From: CADCVQ01 sp038260305
GTDB taxonomy: Bacteria > Actinomycetota > Thermoleophilia > Solirubrobacterales > Solirubrobacteraceae
Assembly: GCA_038260305.1 (NCBI GenBank)
Contig: JBBSNY010000017.1
Coordinates: forward strand, 1 to 64,000
Reading direction: 5' to 3'
Length of the DNA: 64,000 bases
The position numbers and the translations under genes are program-made. Under the pieces are notes generated by a model. That model searched no databases. It had not been told where the DNA came from and was given only the letters and a program-made list of their open reading frames with translations. Shown piece after piece: positions 7,938 through 16,364 of the stretch (within the stretch, counting starts at the first letter, position 1; each line of letters opens with the position of its first letter).

Positions 7938-8870
7938 ATGATGCGTCCGAGCAAGATCCTCACCCTGTCGAGCCTGCTACTCGCATTCGCGTCGCCGACC
8001 ACCGCTGCGCGCACGGACACCCTCGACAAGCCGATCTACCTCGTCCACGGCCACGCCGCCGGGGCGGCGACCGACTGCGCGATGTGGAAGACGCTGCGCG
8101 AGGCGTTCACCGCATGGGGCAACACGGGTCCGCTGAAGACGGTCGCCTTCTACCACGGCGACAAGCACTGCAACACGAACATCGCCGTCAGCGGCAGCCA
8201 CGCCAAGCGCCACCGCGCGACCGTTCGCGCCGCGCATGCGCACGGCTCGCACACGAGCGACGCGCCGATCGCCCATCTCGCCTACCACCTCGCCTGGAAC
8301 ATCTACGACAGGTACTCCAAGCGCGGCCAGGCGGTCGATGTCGTCGCACACTCGATGGGCGGCCTCATGATCCGCTACGCGGTGGCCGCCACCCAGCGCC
8401 ACGAGTTCGACTTCCCGCCCTACCTGCTCGTCGAGGACGTCGTGACGATGGGCGCCCCACACGGCGGCCTGCGCGGCTTCATCCCGGACGACATCTCCGC
8501 CGAGGTCACCGAGATGGCGCCCGGCTCGAAGCTGCTGCGCGGCCTGCAGCGCAACGCTTGGAACCCCCAGGGTCGCGGCGGGACGGACTGGCTGACGATG
8601 GGATCGGCCGCCGACGACACCGTCACCGCCGACAGCGCCGCCGCCACCGCCCGCGACCGCACGCCGGTCAACCGCTACATGGGATCGGCGCACAAGGTCT
8701 GGTACACGGCCGTCGACGAGATCGGCCACGGCGACTACTACCTGCGCGACTCGCCGCTGCCGACCGCGTCGGCGTTCGAGCGCCTGGCCGGCGGCCCGTT
8801 CGTGCTCTCGCGGGCGGCGCTGTGGCCGCTGCGGCGGGCGTTTGAGTCGCTGCGCTCCGGCGCTACGTGA
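7938..8870 (+). CDS. Secreted lipase-like alpha/beta hydrolase
   Basis: A 310-aa protein with a short N-terminal signal (ILTLSSLLLAFASPTTAA). The oxyanion-type start of an alpha/beta hydrolase is YLVHGHAAGAATDC. The nucleophile elbow is AHSMGG (VDVVAHSMGGLMIRYAV), and VTMGAPHGG follows, typical of PGAP1/triacylglycerol-lipase-like esterases. An acid and a C-terminal His are likely in the DTVTAD and EIGHGDYY regions. Substrate unknown. The start is ATG 7938; 7833 is also open but would read through the divergent regulator's start region. Confidence 0.8.
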   Translation: MMRPSKILTLSSLLLAFASPTTAARTDTLDKPIYLVHGHAAGAATDCAMWKTLREAFTAWGNTGPLKTVAFYHGDKHCNTNIAVSGSHAKRHRATVRAAHAHGSHTSDAPIAHLAYHLAWNIYDRYSKRGQAVDVVAHSMGGLMIRYAVAATQRHEFDFPPYLLVEDVVTMGAPHGGLRGFIPDDISAEVTEMAPGSKLLRGLQRNAWNPQGRGGTDWLTMGSAADDTVTADSAAATARDRTPVNRYMGSAHKVWYTAVDEIGHGDYYLRDSPLPTASAFERLAGGPFVLSRAALWPLRRAFESLRSGAT

Positions 8871-8905
8871 ACCACGGTGGCCGGGCGCAGCTCTGCTGAA
8901 GGCAA

Positions 8906-8921
8906 TGTCAGCGGGCTGACA
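8906..8921. promoter_or_regulatory. Perfect 7-2-7 palindrome upstream of the DUF4383 gene
   Basis: TGTCAGC GG GCTGACA is a perfect inverted repeat about 134 bases before the start at 9055, just after the lipase-like gene. The spacer is short and no T-run follows, which fits a dimeric regulator site better than a terminator. No regulator is assigned. Confidence 0.35.
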
Positions 8922-9054
8922 CGGCAGCGATCCGCACGCCGCGCGTCGCGGTATACCCGGCATCGGTACCGACCGTGCCGGCCGCGCCCCAGCGCCGGCA
9001 AACGGACCGCTGCCCGGATGCACGGCCGCCCCGCAACGACAGGAGCAATCAACG

Positions 9055-9489
9055 ATGTCCGCCAACACGAGCCTCGCCCAGAAGCTGATGCCGTTGTTCG
9101 GCGCCGCGTACGTCGTGATCGGCGTCATCGGCTTCTTCGTCACGGGCTTCTCGAACTTCGTGCAGAACACGGGCGACTCGCTGATCGGCTTCAGCATCAA
9201 CCCGTTGCACAACCTCGTTCACATGACCATCGGCGCCTTCCTGCTGATCATGTCGCGCCAGTCGGTGACGACGGCGGAGGGGGCGTGCCTCGGGGTCGGC
9301 ATCTTCTACATCGCGGCGTTCGTGATCGGCTTCGTCGGGCCGGAGAACCTCACGATCATCTCGATGTCCGGGCGCGGTGACCTCGAGAACTTCAACCATC
9401 TCCTCAACGGCATCGCGCTGCTCAGCCTCGGCCTGATCTCCTCCGGAGCGACCGAGGCGCGAGCCCGCCGCGCGGGCGTTCCGACGTAG
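9055..9489 (+). CDS. DUF4383 membrane protein
   Basis: A 144-aa protein with four membrane segments (LFGAAYVVIGVIGFFVTGF; NLVHMTIGAFLLIM; GIFYIAAFVIGFVGP; LLNGIALLSLGLIS). The NPLHNLVHMTIGA and NHLLNGIAL motifs are typical of DUF4383, an actinobacterial family of unknown function. The start ATG 9055 has AGGAG at 9-base spacing. It stands alone; a symmetric 16-bp site lies upstream at 8906-8921. Confidence 0.85.
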   Translation: MSANTSLAQKLMPLFGAAYVVIGVIGFFVTGFSNFVQNTGDSLIGFSINPLHNLVHMTIGAFLLIMSRQSVTTAEGACLGVGIFYIAAFVIGFVGPENLTIISMSGRGDLENFNHLLNGIALLSLGLISSGATEARARRAGVPT

Positions 9490-9567
9490 CCCGCGAGCGC
9501 GACCCGGACGAGACGCGACAGGCTGGTGATCGACACACGCCCCTGATTGCGACCGACTAGCAGAAAC

Positions 9568-9586
9568 GGTAGGTTTGCCTCAATCA
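9568..9586 (+). promoter_or_regulatory. Possible metalloregulator site before the metal ABC operon
   Basis: GGTAGGTTTGCCTCAATCA contains AGG-TTTG-CCT symmetry and resembles the AGGTTAG-like core of DtxR/IdeR-type boxes. It ends 43 bases before the lipoprotein start. The symmetry is short, so this is tentative. Confidence 0.25.
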
Positions 9587-9628
9587 GGTGCGGGAGGCGT
9601 ACCGCACCGCAACGGGGGCCTGTCGCCA

Positions 9629-10639
9629 ATGAGCAGCCGCATCTGCCGTCTCGTCGTGTATCTGGTTGGAGCGGTGGGCGTCGCCGCATCCGGCTGCGGT
9701 AGCGACGACGCCGGCTCCTCAGGCTCGGACAAGCGGCTCATCGTGGGCACGACGGTCGCGCCGATCACGAGCATCGCCGCGAACATCGGCGGCGACAGGG
9801 TGAAGATCACCGGCATCGTCCCCGAGGGCACGAACTCGCACACGTTCGAGCCGAAGCCGAGCGTCGCCGAGCTGATGTCGACGCTCGACGTGCTGTTCGT
9901 CAACGGCCTCAAGCTCGAGGAGCCGACGAAAGACCTGGCGCAGCAGAACCTCAAGGATGGCGCCGAGATCGTCGAGGTCGGCACGAGGTCGATCCCCAAG
10001 AGCCAGTACGCCTACGACTTCTCGTTTCCGAAGTCCGGCGGTAAGCCGAACCCGCACCTCTGGACGGATCCGAAGTACGCGCTGAAGTACGCGCAGATCA
10101 TCCGCGACACGCTCGCCCGGCGCGATCCCGGCGACACGGCCTACTTCGACGACAACTACGAGCACTTCAAGACGAAGGTCGACGCGTTCGACAAGGCGAT
10201 GCGCACCTCGTTCGCGACGATCCCGCGCGCCAAGCGCAAGCTGCTGACCTACCACGACGCCTACGCGTACTTCGCCCGCGACTACGGCTGGGACGTCATC
10301 GGCGCGATCCAGATCTCCGACTTCGAGGACCCGACGCCGAAGGAGGTCGCCGACCTCATCGACCAGGTCAAGGCGACGAAGGTGCCCGCGATCTTCGGCT
10401 CCGAGGTCTTCCCCAGCCCGGTCCTCGAGCAGATCGGCAAGGAGGCCGGCGTGAAGTACGTCGACGTCCTGCGCGACGACGACCTGCCCGGCAAGCCCGG
10501 CGCGGCCGACCACTCATGGATGGGGCTCATGCATTTCGACTACGTGACGATGACCGAGGCGATGGGCGGCGACGCGAGCGCGCTCAGGGCGTTCAAGCCG
10601 GGGAACGTCGTCCCCGACACGGCGACGTACCCGCAATGA
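9629..10639 (+). CDS. Zn2+/Mn2+ ABC transporter substrate-binding lipoprotein
   Basis: A 336-aa cluster-9 (ZnuA/TroA/MntC-like) solute-binding lipoprotein. The lipobox is VAASGC, with the lipidated Cys at about residue 24. Metal-ligand candidates are the His in NSHTFEP, NPHLWTD and TYHDAYAYF, and an acidic residue in the C-terminal lobe. There is no His-rich loop of the classical ZnuA type, so Mn2+ is as likely as Zn2+. The gene overlaps the ATPase gene (ATGA at 10636), giving the order binding protein-ATPase-permease. ATG 9629 is used because the signal peptide starts there; TTG 9575 is an unlikely alternative. Confidence 0.9.
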   Translation: MSSRICRLVVYLVGAVGVAASGCGSDDAGSSGSDKRLIVGTTVAPITSIAANIGGDRVKITGIVPEGTNSHTFEPKPSVAELMSTLDVLFVNGLKLEEPTKDLAQQNLKDGAEIVEVGTRSIPKSQYAYDFSFPKSGGKPNPHLWTDPKYALKYAQIIRDTLARRDPGDTAYFDDNYEHFKTKVDAFDKAMRTSFATIPRAKRKLLTYHDAYAYFARDYGWDVIGAIQISDFEDPTPKEVADLIDQVKATKVPAIFGSEVFPSPVLEQIGKEAGVKYVDVLRDDDLPGKPGAADHSWMGLMHFDYVTMTEAMGGDASALRAFKPGNVVPDTATYPQ

Positions 10640-11436
10640 GTCGCGGCGCGCGCGAGGAGCTGCTCGGCCTGGCGGCAGTCACGTGCGGCTACTCCGGCGA
10701 GGCCGTGCTCGTCGACGTCGATCTCTCGATCTGCGAGCGCGACTTCGTCGGCATCGTCGGGCCGTCGGGCGCCGGCAAGACGACCGCACTGCGGGTCATC
10801 GCCGGCAGCGTGCGTCCGGCGCACGGCAGCGTGACGCGCCGCAAGGGCCTGCGGATGGCCTACGTGCCGCAGGTCGAGACGATCAACTGGAGCTTCCCGG
10901 TGACGGTCAGCGAGTGCGTGCTGATGGCACGGGTCAAGGGCCGCTTCCTCCCGTGGGCGAGTGCCGCGGAGCGCGCGCAGGTCGCCGAGGTCCTGGAGAA
11001 GCTCGACATCGGCGGGCTCGCCGAGCGCCACATCCGCGAGCTGTCGGGTGGCCAGCAGCAGCGGGTCTTCATCGCGCGGGCGCTGCTCGGCGAGCCCGAG
11101 CTGCTGCTGCTCGACGAGCCGACGTCGGGCGTCGACGTGCGCCTGCGCCACGAGGTGCTGCACCTGCTCGACGACCTCAACGCCCTCGGGCTGGCGATCG
11201 TCCTGACGACGCACGACCTCAACGGCATCGCGGCGCACCTGCCGCGCGTGGTGTGCCTCAACCGGCGCGTGATCGGCGACGGCCCGCCGACTGATGTGCT
11301 GACGAGCGACGTGCTCGAGCGCACCTACGGGGCCAGCATGCAGGTGCTCGAGCACGGCGGCATGCCGGTCGTAATCGACAGCTTCCAGCACCGTCATCAC
11401 GTTCTGCACGAGCACCGCGATCGGAGCATCGTGTGA
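10636..11436 (+). CDS. Zn2+/Mn2+ ABC transporter ATPase
   Basis: A 266-aa ATPase of the manganese/zinc importer. Walker A is GPSGAGKTT, the Q-loop region is YVPQVETINWSFPVT, the signature is LSGGQQQRV, and Walker B is ELLLLDEPTSGVD with H-loop TTHDL. The VETINWSFP region is characteristic of MntB/ZnuC-type ATPases. The C-terminus is His-rich (FQHRHHVLHEHR), which could bind metal. Coupled by ATGA to the binding protein and by overlapping codons to the permease. Confidence 0.93.
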   Translation: MSRGAREELLGLAAVTCGYSGEAVLVDVDLSICERDFVGIVGPSGAGKTTALRVIAGSVRPAHGSVTRRKGLRMAYVPQVETINWSFPVTVSECVLMARVKGRFLPWASAAERAQVAEVLEKLDIGGLAERHIRELSGGQQQRVFIARALLGEPELLLLDEPTSGVDVRLRHEVLHLLDDLNALGLAIVLTTHDLNGIAAHLPRVVCLNRRVIGDGPPTDVLTSDVLERTYGASMQVLEHGGMPVVIDSFQHRHHVLHEHRDRSIV

Positions 11437-12302
11437 TGCACGAGCTACTGCGTCCGTTCGACTTCGAGTTCTTTCGCAACGGGCTGATGGTCGCGACGAT
11501 GGCCGGCGGGCTGTGCGGCGCGATCGGCGTGTACGTCGTGCTGAAGGGCATGAGCTACATCGGCCACGGCCTATCGCACGCGATCTTCGGCGGGTTCGCC
11601 GCGAGCTCGCTGATCGGCGTGAACTTCTTCCTCGGCGCGGGCGCGTGGGGCGTCGCCTCGGCGCTCATGATCAACGGCGTCACGCGCCGGCGCCTGCTCG
11701 GCTCCGACGCTGCGATCGGCGTCATCACGACGGCCTCCTTCGCGCTCGGGCTGGCGCTGTTCGCCCTCTTCGGGACCCAGGGCCGCAGCTTCGACGCGGC
11801 GCTGTTCGGCAGCATCCTCGGCGTCGGAACCGATGACGTCATCGCGATCTTCATCGTCTGCGTACTCGCCGGGACGCTGATCTTCCTGCGCTACCGCGCG
11901 CTGCTGTTCACGACCTTCGATCCCGAGGTCGCCGACGTCGCGGGCGTCAACACCGCGCGGATGGATGCGCTCCTGATGGTGATCCTCGCCGGCTCGATCC
12001 TCGCGACGATGCAGGTGCTCGGCGTCACGCTGATCGCGGCGGCGCTCGTGATCCCGGCCTCGATCGCCCGCATGCTGACGAACTCCTTCGCGCGGATGCT
12101 GCAGCTCGCGACGGTCATCGGGACGGTCTGCGGCTTCGTCGGGATGAACCTCAGCTACCACCTCGACGTGCAGTCGGGGCCGACGGTCGTGCTGACGGCG
12201 GCGACGCTGTTCGCGGCGGTCTTCATGGTGACCGGCGCTACGGGACGCCGCCGCGCAGCCGGGATCGCGCCGCCGCCGGCGCTCACCGCGCGGACCGACT
12301 GA
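11433..12302 (+). CDS. Zn2+/Mn2+ ABC transporter permease
   Basis: A 289-aa ABC-3 family permease with 7-9 hydrophobic segments. It contains GLSHAIFGGFAASSLIG near the start and the coupling-helix region TTFDPEVADVAGVNTARMD, both typical of ZnuB/MntB. GTG 11433 (GGAG 6 bases upstream) and ATG 11436 are equally plausible starts and differ by one residue. It ends the importer operon. The next gene is convergent, so no further subunit is expected. Confidence 0.92.
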   Translation: MMHELLRPFDFEFFRNGLMVATMAGGLCGAIGVYVVLKGMSYIGHGLSHAIFGGFAASSLIGVNFFLGAGAWGVASALMINGVTRRRLLGSDAAIGVITTASFALGLALFALFGTQGRSFDAALFGSILGVGTDDVIAIFIVCVLAGTLIFLRYRALLFTTFDPEVADVAGVNTARMDALLMVILAGSILATMQVLGVTLIAAALVIPASIARMLTNSFARMLQLATVIGTVCGFVGMNLSYHLDVQSGPTVVLTAATLFAAVFMVTGATGRRRAAGIAPPPALTARTD

Positions 12303-12460
12303 CGGCTGCGCGCTTCGCTCTGCTGGGGCTCGCGGGCGGAGAGGAGTTAACGCCGCTTACGCCGACTCCTGCGCGACGAGCTTCGCCGTCCAGACGCGTA
12401 CTCGTGCACTGTTGCAACAACCAATCAGTTAGTGCTGGGTCGTAACAGCGGGCAGATCGT
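12303..12460. other. Convergent intergenic region
   Basis: This 158-base gap separates the convergent importer permease and metal exporter genes. It contains TGTTGCAACA, a perfect 10-bp palindrome at 12410-12419. No T-run follows it. It lies downstream of both genes, so a role as an operator is unlikely. Confidence 0.4.
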
Positions 12461-14884
12461 TCACGGGCCCCCGCTGGCGGCGCATCGATCGCGGTCGTGG
12501 TGGTGATGCTGCTCGTGCCGGGACGCCTCGGCCGAGCTGCGCTCCGGGACCGCGAGGATCGGCAGCGAGCGCATCCGGCCTCTCGGCACGCCGACGATCA
12601 GGCGCAGGCCATTCGCGACGACGATCAGCGACGCGCCGACGTCGCTGGCGACGGCGGCCCACAGGGGCAGGCTGCCGGCCGCCAGCAGCCCGAGCGCAAC
12701 GAGCTTCGTGGCAAGCGCGAAGGCGATGTTCTGGCGCACGACGGCCCGCGTCCAGCGCGCCAGCCCGATGAGCTCGGCGACCTTGCGCGGGTCGTCGCCC
12801 ATGAGCGCCACGTCGGCGACCTCGATCGCCGTCGCGCTGCCGGCACTGCCCATCGCGATGCCGAGATCGGCGGCGGCGAGGGCTGGGGCGTCGTTGACGC
12901 CGTCGCCGACCATCGCGGTCCCGGGGCCGAGCCTCGCGATCACGCTCGCCTTGTCCTGCGGCAGCAGTTCGGCGTGAACGTCGGCGATGCCGACCTCGCG
13001 AGCGATCGTCTCGGCGACCGCCCGGTTGTCGCCCGTCAGCAGCGCGGTATGGCGGATGCCCAGGCGGGCGAGCATCGCGACCGCCTCGGCGGCCTGGGGG
13101 CGAGCCTCGTCGGCCAGGGCGAGCGCACCGACGGCCTGGCCGTCGCGCGTCACAAGCACGGTCGTCGCGCCCCCGGCGGCCAGCTCGGCGAGCGCCTCGC
13201 GCGCGGCCGCGGGCAGCGCGTCGATTCCCATCATGCGCGGGCTGCCGACGAGCACGGAGCGGCCCTCGATGCGACCGGCGGCGCCGAGCCCGGTCGTTGC
13301 CTCGAAACCCTCGAGCGCCGGGAGCGCGAGACCGCGATCGGCGGCGGCCCCGACGATCGCCCGCGCGAGCGGGTGTTCGGATCCCTGCTCGACGCCGGCG
13401 GCGAGCGCCAGCAGCTCGTCCTCGGTCACCGTGAAGGCGTGCAGCGCGGTCACCCGCGGCCGCCCGAGCGTCAGCGTCCCGGTCTTGTCGAAGGCGACCG
13501 TCTCGATCGTGGCGGCACGTTCGAGCTGCGCGCCGCCCTTGACGAGCACCCCCGCAGCGGATGCTCGCCCGAGCGCCGACACGATCGAGGCCGGCGTCGA
13601 GAGCACGAGGGCACACGGGCAGGCGATGATCAGCATCGCCAGCGCCGCATAGAACGCGTCGTCGAAGGAGACCCCGGCCAGCAGCGGCGCCAGCGCGGCG
13701 ACGAGCAGAGCGACCGCGATGACGAGCGGCGTGTACACGCGTGCGAAGGCGTCGACCCAGCGCTCCGACGGCGCCCTGCGGGCCTGGGCATCGACGACGA
13801 GACGGGCGATCCTCGCGAGCGTCGTATCGCCGGGCGCGACGTCCGCGCGGACGACGAGCAGGCCGTTCGTGTTCAGCGTGCCGGCAAAGACGCCGTCGCC
13901 CGGGAGCTTGTCGGCCGGCGTGGACTCGCCGGTCACGGCGGCCTCGTCGACCGCCGAGGCGCCCTCGATCACGGTGCCGTCGACCGCCAGCCGCTCCCCT
14001 GGACGCACGACGACGGCGTCGCCGACGCGCAGCTTGGAGACGGCGATCTCGACGTCGGCGTCGCCGCGTCGCAGCCGCGCGGTCGCGGGGGTCAGCGCGA
14101 CGAGGCCGCCGAGCTCGCGGCGTGCCCGTTCGGCCGCCCGGCGCTCGAGCATCTCGCCGATCGAGAACAGCACGACGACGAGCGCCGCCTCCGTCCAGGC
14201 GCCGATCGCGGCGGCCCCGATCGCGGCGATCGCCATCAGGAGCTTGATGTCGGCGCGGTGCGTGGCGCGCAGCGCGACGAGTCCCGCGCGCGCGATCGGC
14301 GTGCCGCCGATCGCCATCGCGGCCGCGTACAGCAGGATCGAGGCGAGCCCGCGCCCGATTGCGAGGTCCGCCACGATGCCGAGGGCCATGAGCGCGGCGG
14401 AGACGCTCGTCAGCCGCTGTCCTCGCGACCAGCCGGTGCCGGTGCCGGGCGGCGGGTCGCCGGGGAGCGGCACGTCGTATCCGAGCGCGCGCACACCGGA
14501 CGCGATCCGCGGCGCGTCGACGACGTCGGGGCGGTACTCGACGTGCAGCCGCGCGCCCGCGAAGCTCACCGACGCGAACGTGACACCGGGCATGCGATCG
14601 ACCGCGCGCTCGATCGTGCGGGCGCAGCCCGCGCAGTCCATCCCGCCGACGTCGAGCATCTCGTGCTGGAAGTCGCGCTCGAACTCCAGCGTCGCGAGCA
14701 CGGTCGCCTGGCGCATGCACGACGGCGAGCACAGCTCCGGGTCGTAGCGGACGAGGAGCGCGCAGCCCGCGGCCGAGACCTGCACGGCATCGACGCCCGC
14801 GTGCGTCCGCAGCACGCCCTCCAGCCGGGTCGCGCAGGCACCGCAGTCGTCGATGCCTTCGAGCGTCAGCTCGACGGTTGCCAT
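12461..14884 (-). CDS. Heavy-metal P1B-type ATPase (Zn/Cd/Pb exporter)
   Basis: An 807-aa exporter with two N-terminal HMA domains: one with CGAC (residues about 14-17) and one with GMDCAGC (about 80). An SPSCMRQ segment lies between them. Core motifs are CPCALVLSTP (metal site in the membrane), DKTGTLT (phosphorylated Asp), SEHPLA and GDGVNDAPAL. The final helices read ALATKLVALG and ASDVGAS; a Lys in TM7 and an Asp in TM8 fit the P1B-2 group that exports Zn2+, Cd2+ or Pb2+. The C-terminus has a His run (EQHHHHDRD). No Shine-Dalgarno is obvious before ATG 14884. Confidence 0.93.
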   Translation of the reverse strand: MATVELTLEGIDDCGACATRLEGVLRTHAGVDAVQVSAAGCALLVRYDPELCSPSCMRQATVLATLEFERDFQHEMLDVGGMDCAGCARTIERAVDRMPGVTFASVSFAGARLHVEYRPDVVDAPRIASGVRALGYDVPLPGDPPPGTGTGWSRGQRLTSVSAALMALGIVADLAIGRGLASILLYAAAMAIGGTPIARAGLVALRATHRADIKLLMAIAAIGAAAIGAWTEAALVVVLFSIGEMLERRAAERARRELGGLVALTPATARLRRGDADVEIAVSKLRVGDAVVVRPGERLAVDGTVIEGASAVDEAAVTGESTPADKLPGDGVFAGTLNTNGLLVVRADVAPGDTTLARIARLVVDAQARRAPSERWVDAFARVYTPLVIAVALLVAALAPLLAGVSFDDAFYAALAMLIIACPCALVLSTPASIVSALGRASAAGVLVKGGAQLERAATIETVAFDKTGTLTLGRPRVTALHAFTVTEDELLALAAGVEQGSEHPLARAIVGAAADRGLALPALEGFEATTGLGAAGRIEGRSVLVGSPRMMGIDALPAAAREALAELAAGGATTVLVTRDGQAVGALALADEARPQAAEAVAMLARLGIRHTALLTGDNRAVAETIAREVGIADVHAELLPQDKASVIARLGPGTAMVGDGVNDAPALAAADLGIAMGSAGSATAIEVADVALMGDDPRKVAELIGLARWTRAVVRQNIAFALATKLVALGLLAAGSLPLWAAVASDVGASLIVVANGLRLIVGVPRGRMRSLPILAVPERSSAEASRHEQHHHHDRDRCAASGGP

Positions 14885-14962
14885 CAGCTCGGCTCGCGGT
14901 GCTCGCCGACGGTGCGCATCCGCATGGCTCGAAGGTACGGGCGCGCCACTGCGATTGCGAGA

Positions 14963-14976
14963 AATCGGGAACGATT
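14963..14976. promoter_or_regulatory. Inverted repeat upstream of the metal exporter gene
   Basis: AATCG-GGAA-CGATT is a perfect 5-4-5 inverted repeat about 80 bases upstream of the exporter start, in a locally AT-richer stretch. A metal-responsive repressor or activator site would be expected here. No regulator gene is adjacent, so the assignment is positional only. Confidence 0.3.
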
Positions 14977-15152
14977 ATTGCTACCAGGGCCTTACTGCGA
15001 CTCGCTCGCGTTCGGGGCGGGCAACTGGCACGCGACGCACGTCAGGTGCGGCATGAGCGCTCTCGTGGAGCGCGGCGGGCCGCCGTCGAAGCGCGCCGGT
15101 CGGCCATTGTCTTCAAGGTGTCCGGCCGGCCGAAGTTGTGACACACGATCGT

Positions 15153-16364
15153 TCAGGAGCCGGAGGACTGCAGCATCGTGACGCTGCGGCCGTTGCGCAG
15201 CCGCGCGGTGAACTTCAGCCGTTCGCCGGGGAAGTTGCCGTCGTAGACCGCGATGACGACGTGGGTGCGCGGGTCGGGCACGACGGTGCGGATGTCGCGC
15301 GAGGTCGTGATCGTCACGCTGCGGACGTCGGCGGTCGTGCGCCCTGACAGCAGCGTGCGGTTGTTGAGCCGGCGGAGCTGGAGCGTGCCCATCGGGTCCT
15401 CCGAGGGGATGGAGGTGTTCCCCACGTCCATGCGCACCGGGTGCGCCGGGCTGGGTGCGCGGCGCTCGCTGCAGTCGAGGTCGCCGAAGGGGTCGGGTCG
15501 CGCGGTGCCGAGGCGCGGGTCGACGAAGGCGGCGCGGTCGCCGACGAGTTGCACCGGGTGTGAGAAGCAGATGGTGCCCTTCGTGCTCGGCGCGGTGAGG
15601 ATGCCCCAGGCCGCACCGCCGGCGGGATCCGGGACCCGCGTCGCGATCCTGATCGCGCCGGCGACGGGGGACCCTGGTGGCGGGCCGGGATGCCGTGGGA
15701 GACCGTGGGGGCGTGCCGTTTCGCGTTGGATCTGCGGGAAGCTGAACGGCCGCGTCGCGCCGCCCGCCGATACGAGCGTGCCCTCGAGCAGCGGTTCGCC
15801 GACGGGCTTGCCCTCGAGGACGGCGAGCACGACGCGGTCGGCTCCGACCGCGAGCTCGGTGCCGTCGCGCAGCCGCGCGCTCGTGACGCCCGGCGGGAGC
15901 ACGCCCCAGACCACGGTGCGGTCGGGCTGCGGCAGACCGCCGGCTCCGTCGGTCGTGATCGTCTCGACCGAGAGCTCCGGAAGGCCGCGGAAGAACTGCC
16001 CTCCGCAGCGCGTCGGCACGTCGAGCTGGTCGAGACGGGCGAGGCGGAACGGTTGGCTCGCGGCGATCCAGCCGAAGCGCTCGCCGTCGAGGCGACCGAG
16101 CTGCACGCAGGGATACGTCTTCCCAGGCCGGCCCGTCGTCAGGCGGCGCACGGCCCACGCCGCGCCGCCGCCCGGGTCGTCCGCTCGCGCGTCGATCGTC
16201 ACCGGGCCGTTGGGTTCAAGCGGCACGCGCTGCACCGCGGTCTGGCTCGCGCTCGCGACCGGCGCGGCCACGGCACGTGAGCGCTCGGCGCGGCCGAGGA
16301 GCGCGATCGCGCAGCCGATCGCGATCCCGGCGACGAGCATCGCCATGAGGAGGCGGCGGCTCAT
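15153..16364 (-). CDS. Membrane-anchored protein with DPxGGxxW modules
   Basis: I do not recognise a named family. The 403-aa protein begins MSRRLLMAMLVAGIAIGCAIALL, a signal anchor at about residues 4-24, followed by an extracytoplasmic region. Two modules of the form DPxGGxAWxxR/I...G..C appear: DDPGGGAAWAVRR with YPCVQLGRL, and DPAGGAAWGILT with GTICFSHPVQL. Each includes a conserved Cys. The same module occurs in the preceding gene, so the two are paralogous in part. The ATG (16364) overlaps that gene's stop as ATGA. It is the third gene of a sigma-factor operon and may be a surface protein or stress sensor. Confidence 0.6.
   Translation of the reverse strand: MSRRLLMAMLVAGIAIGCAIALLGRAERSRAVAAPVASASQTAVQRVPLEPNGPVTIDARADDPGGGAAWAVRRLTTGRPGKTYPCVQLGRLDGERFGWIAASQPFRLARLDQLDVPTRCGGQFFRGLPELSVETITTDGAGGLPQPDRTVVWGVLPPGVTSARLRDGTELAVGADRVVLAVLEGKPVGEPLLEGTLVSAGGATRPFSFPQIQRETARPHGLPRHPGPPPGSPVAGAIRIATRVPDPAGGAAWGILTAPSTKGTICFSHPVQLVGDRAAFVDPRLGTARPDPFGDLDCSERRAPSPAHPVRMDVGNTSIPSEDPMGTLQLRRLNNRTLLSGRTTADVRSVTITTSRDIRTVVPDPRTHVVIAVYDGNFPGERLKFTARLRNGRSVTMLQSSGS

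Noticed and set aside
12410..12419. TGTTGCAACA palindrome as a metalloregulator operator
   Set aside because: It lies downstream of both convergent genes, not in a promoter.
12497..15181. Long plus-strand frame opposite the metal ATPase
   Set aside because: Antisense shadow caused by high GC; the minus strand carries all P-type ATPase motifs.
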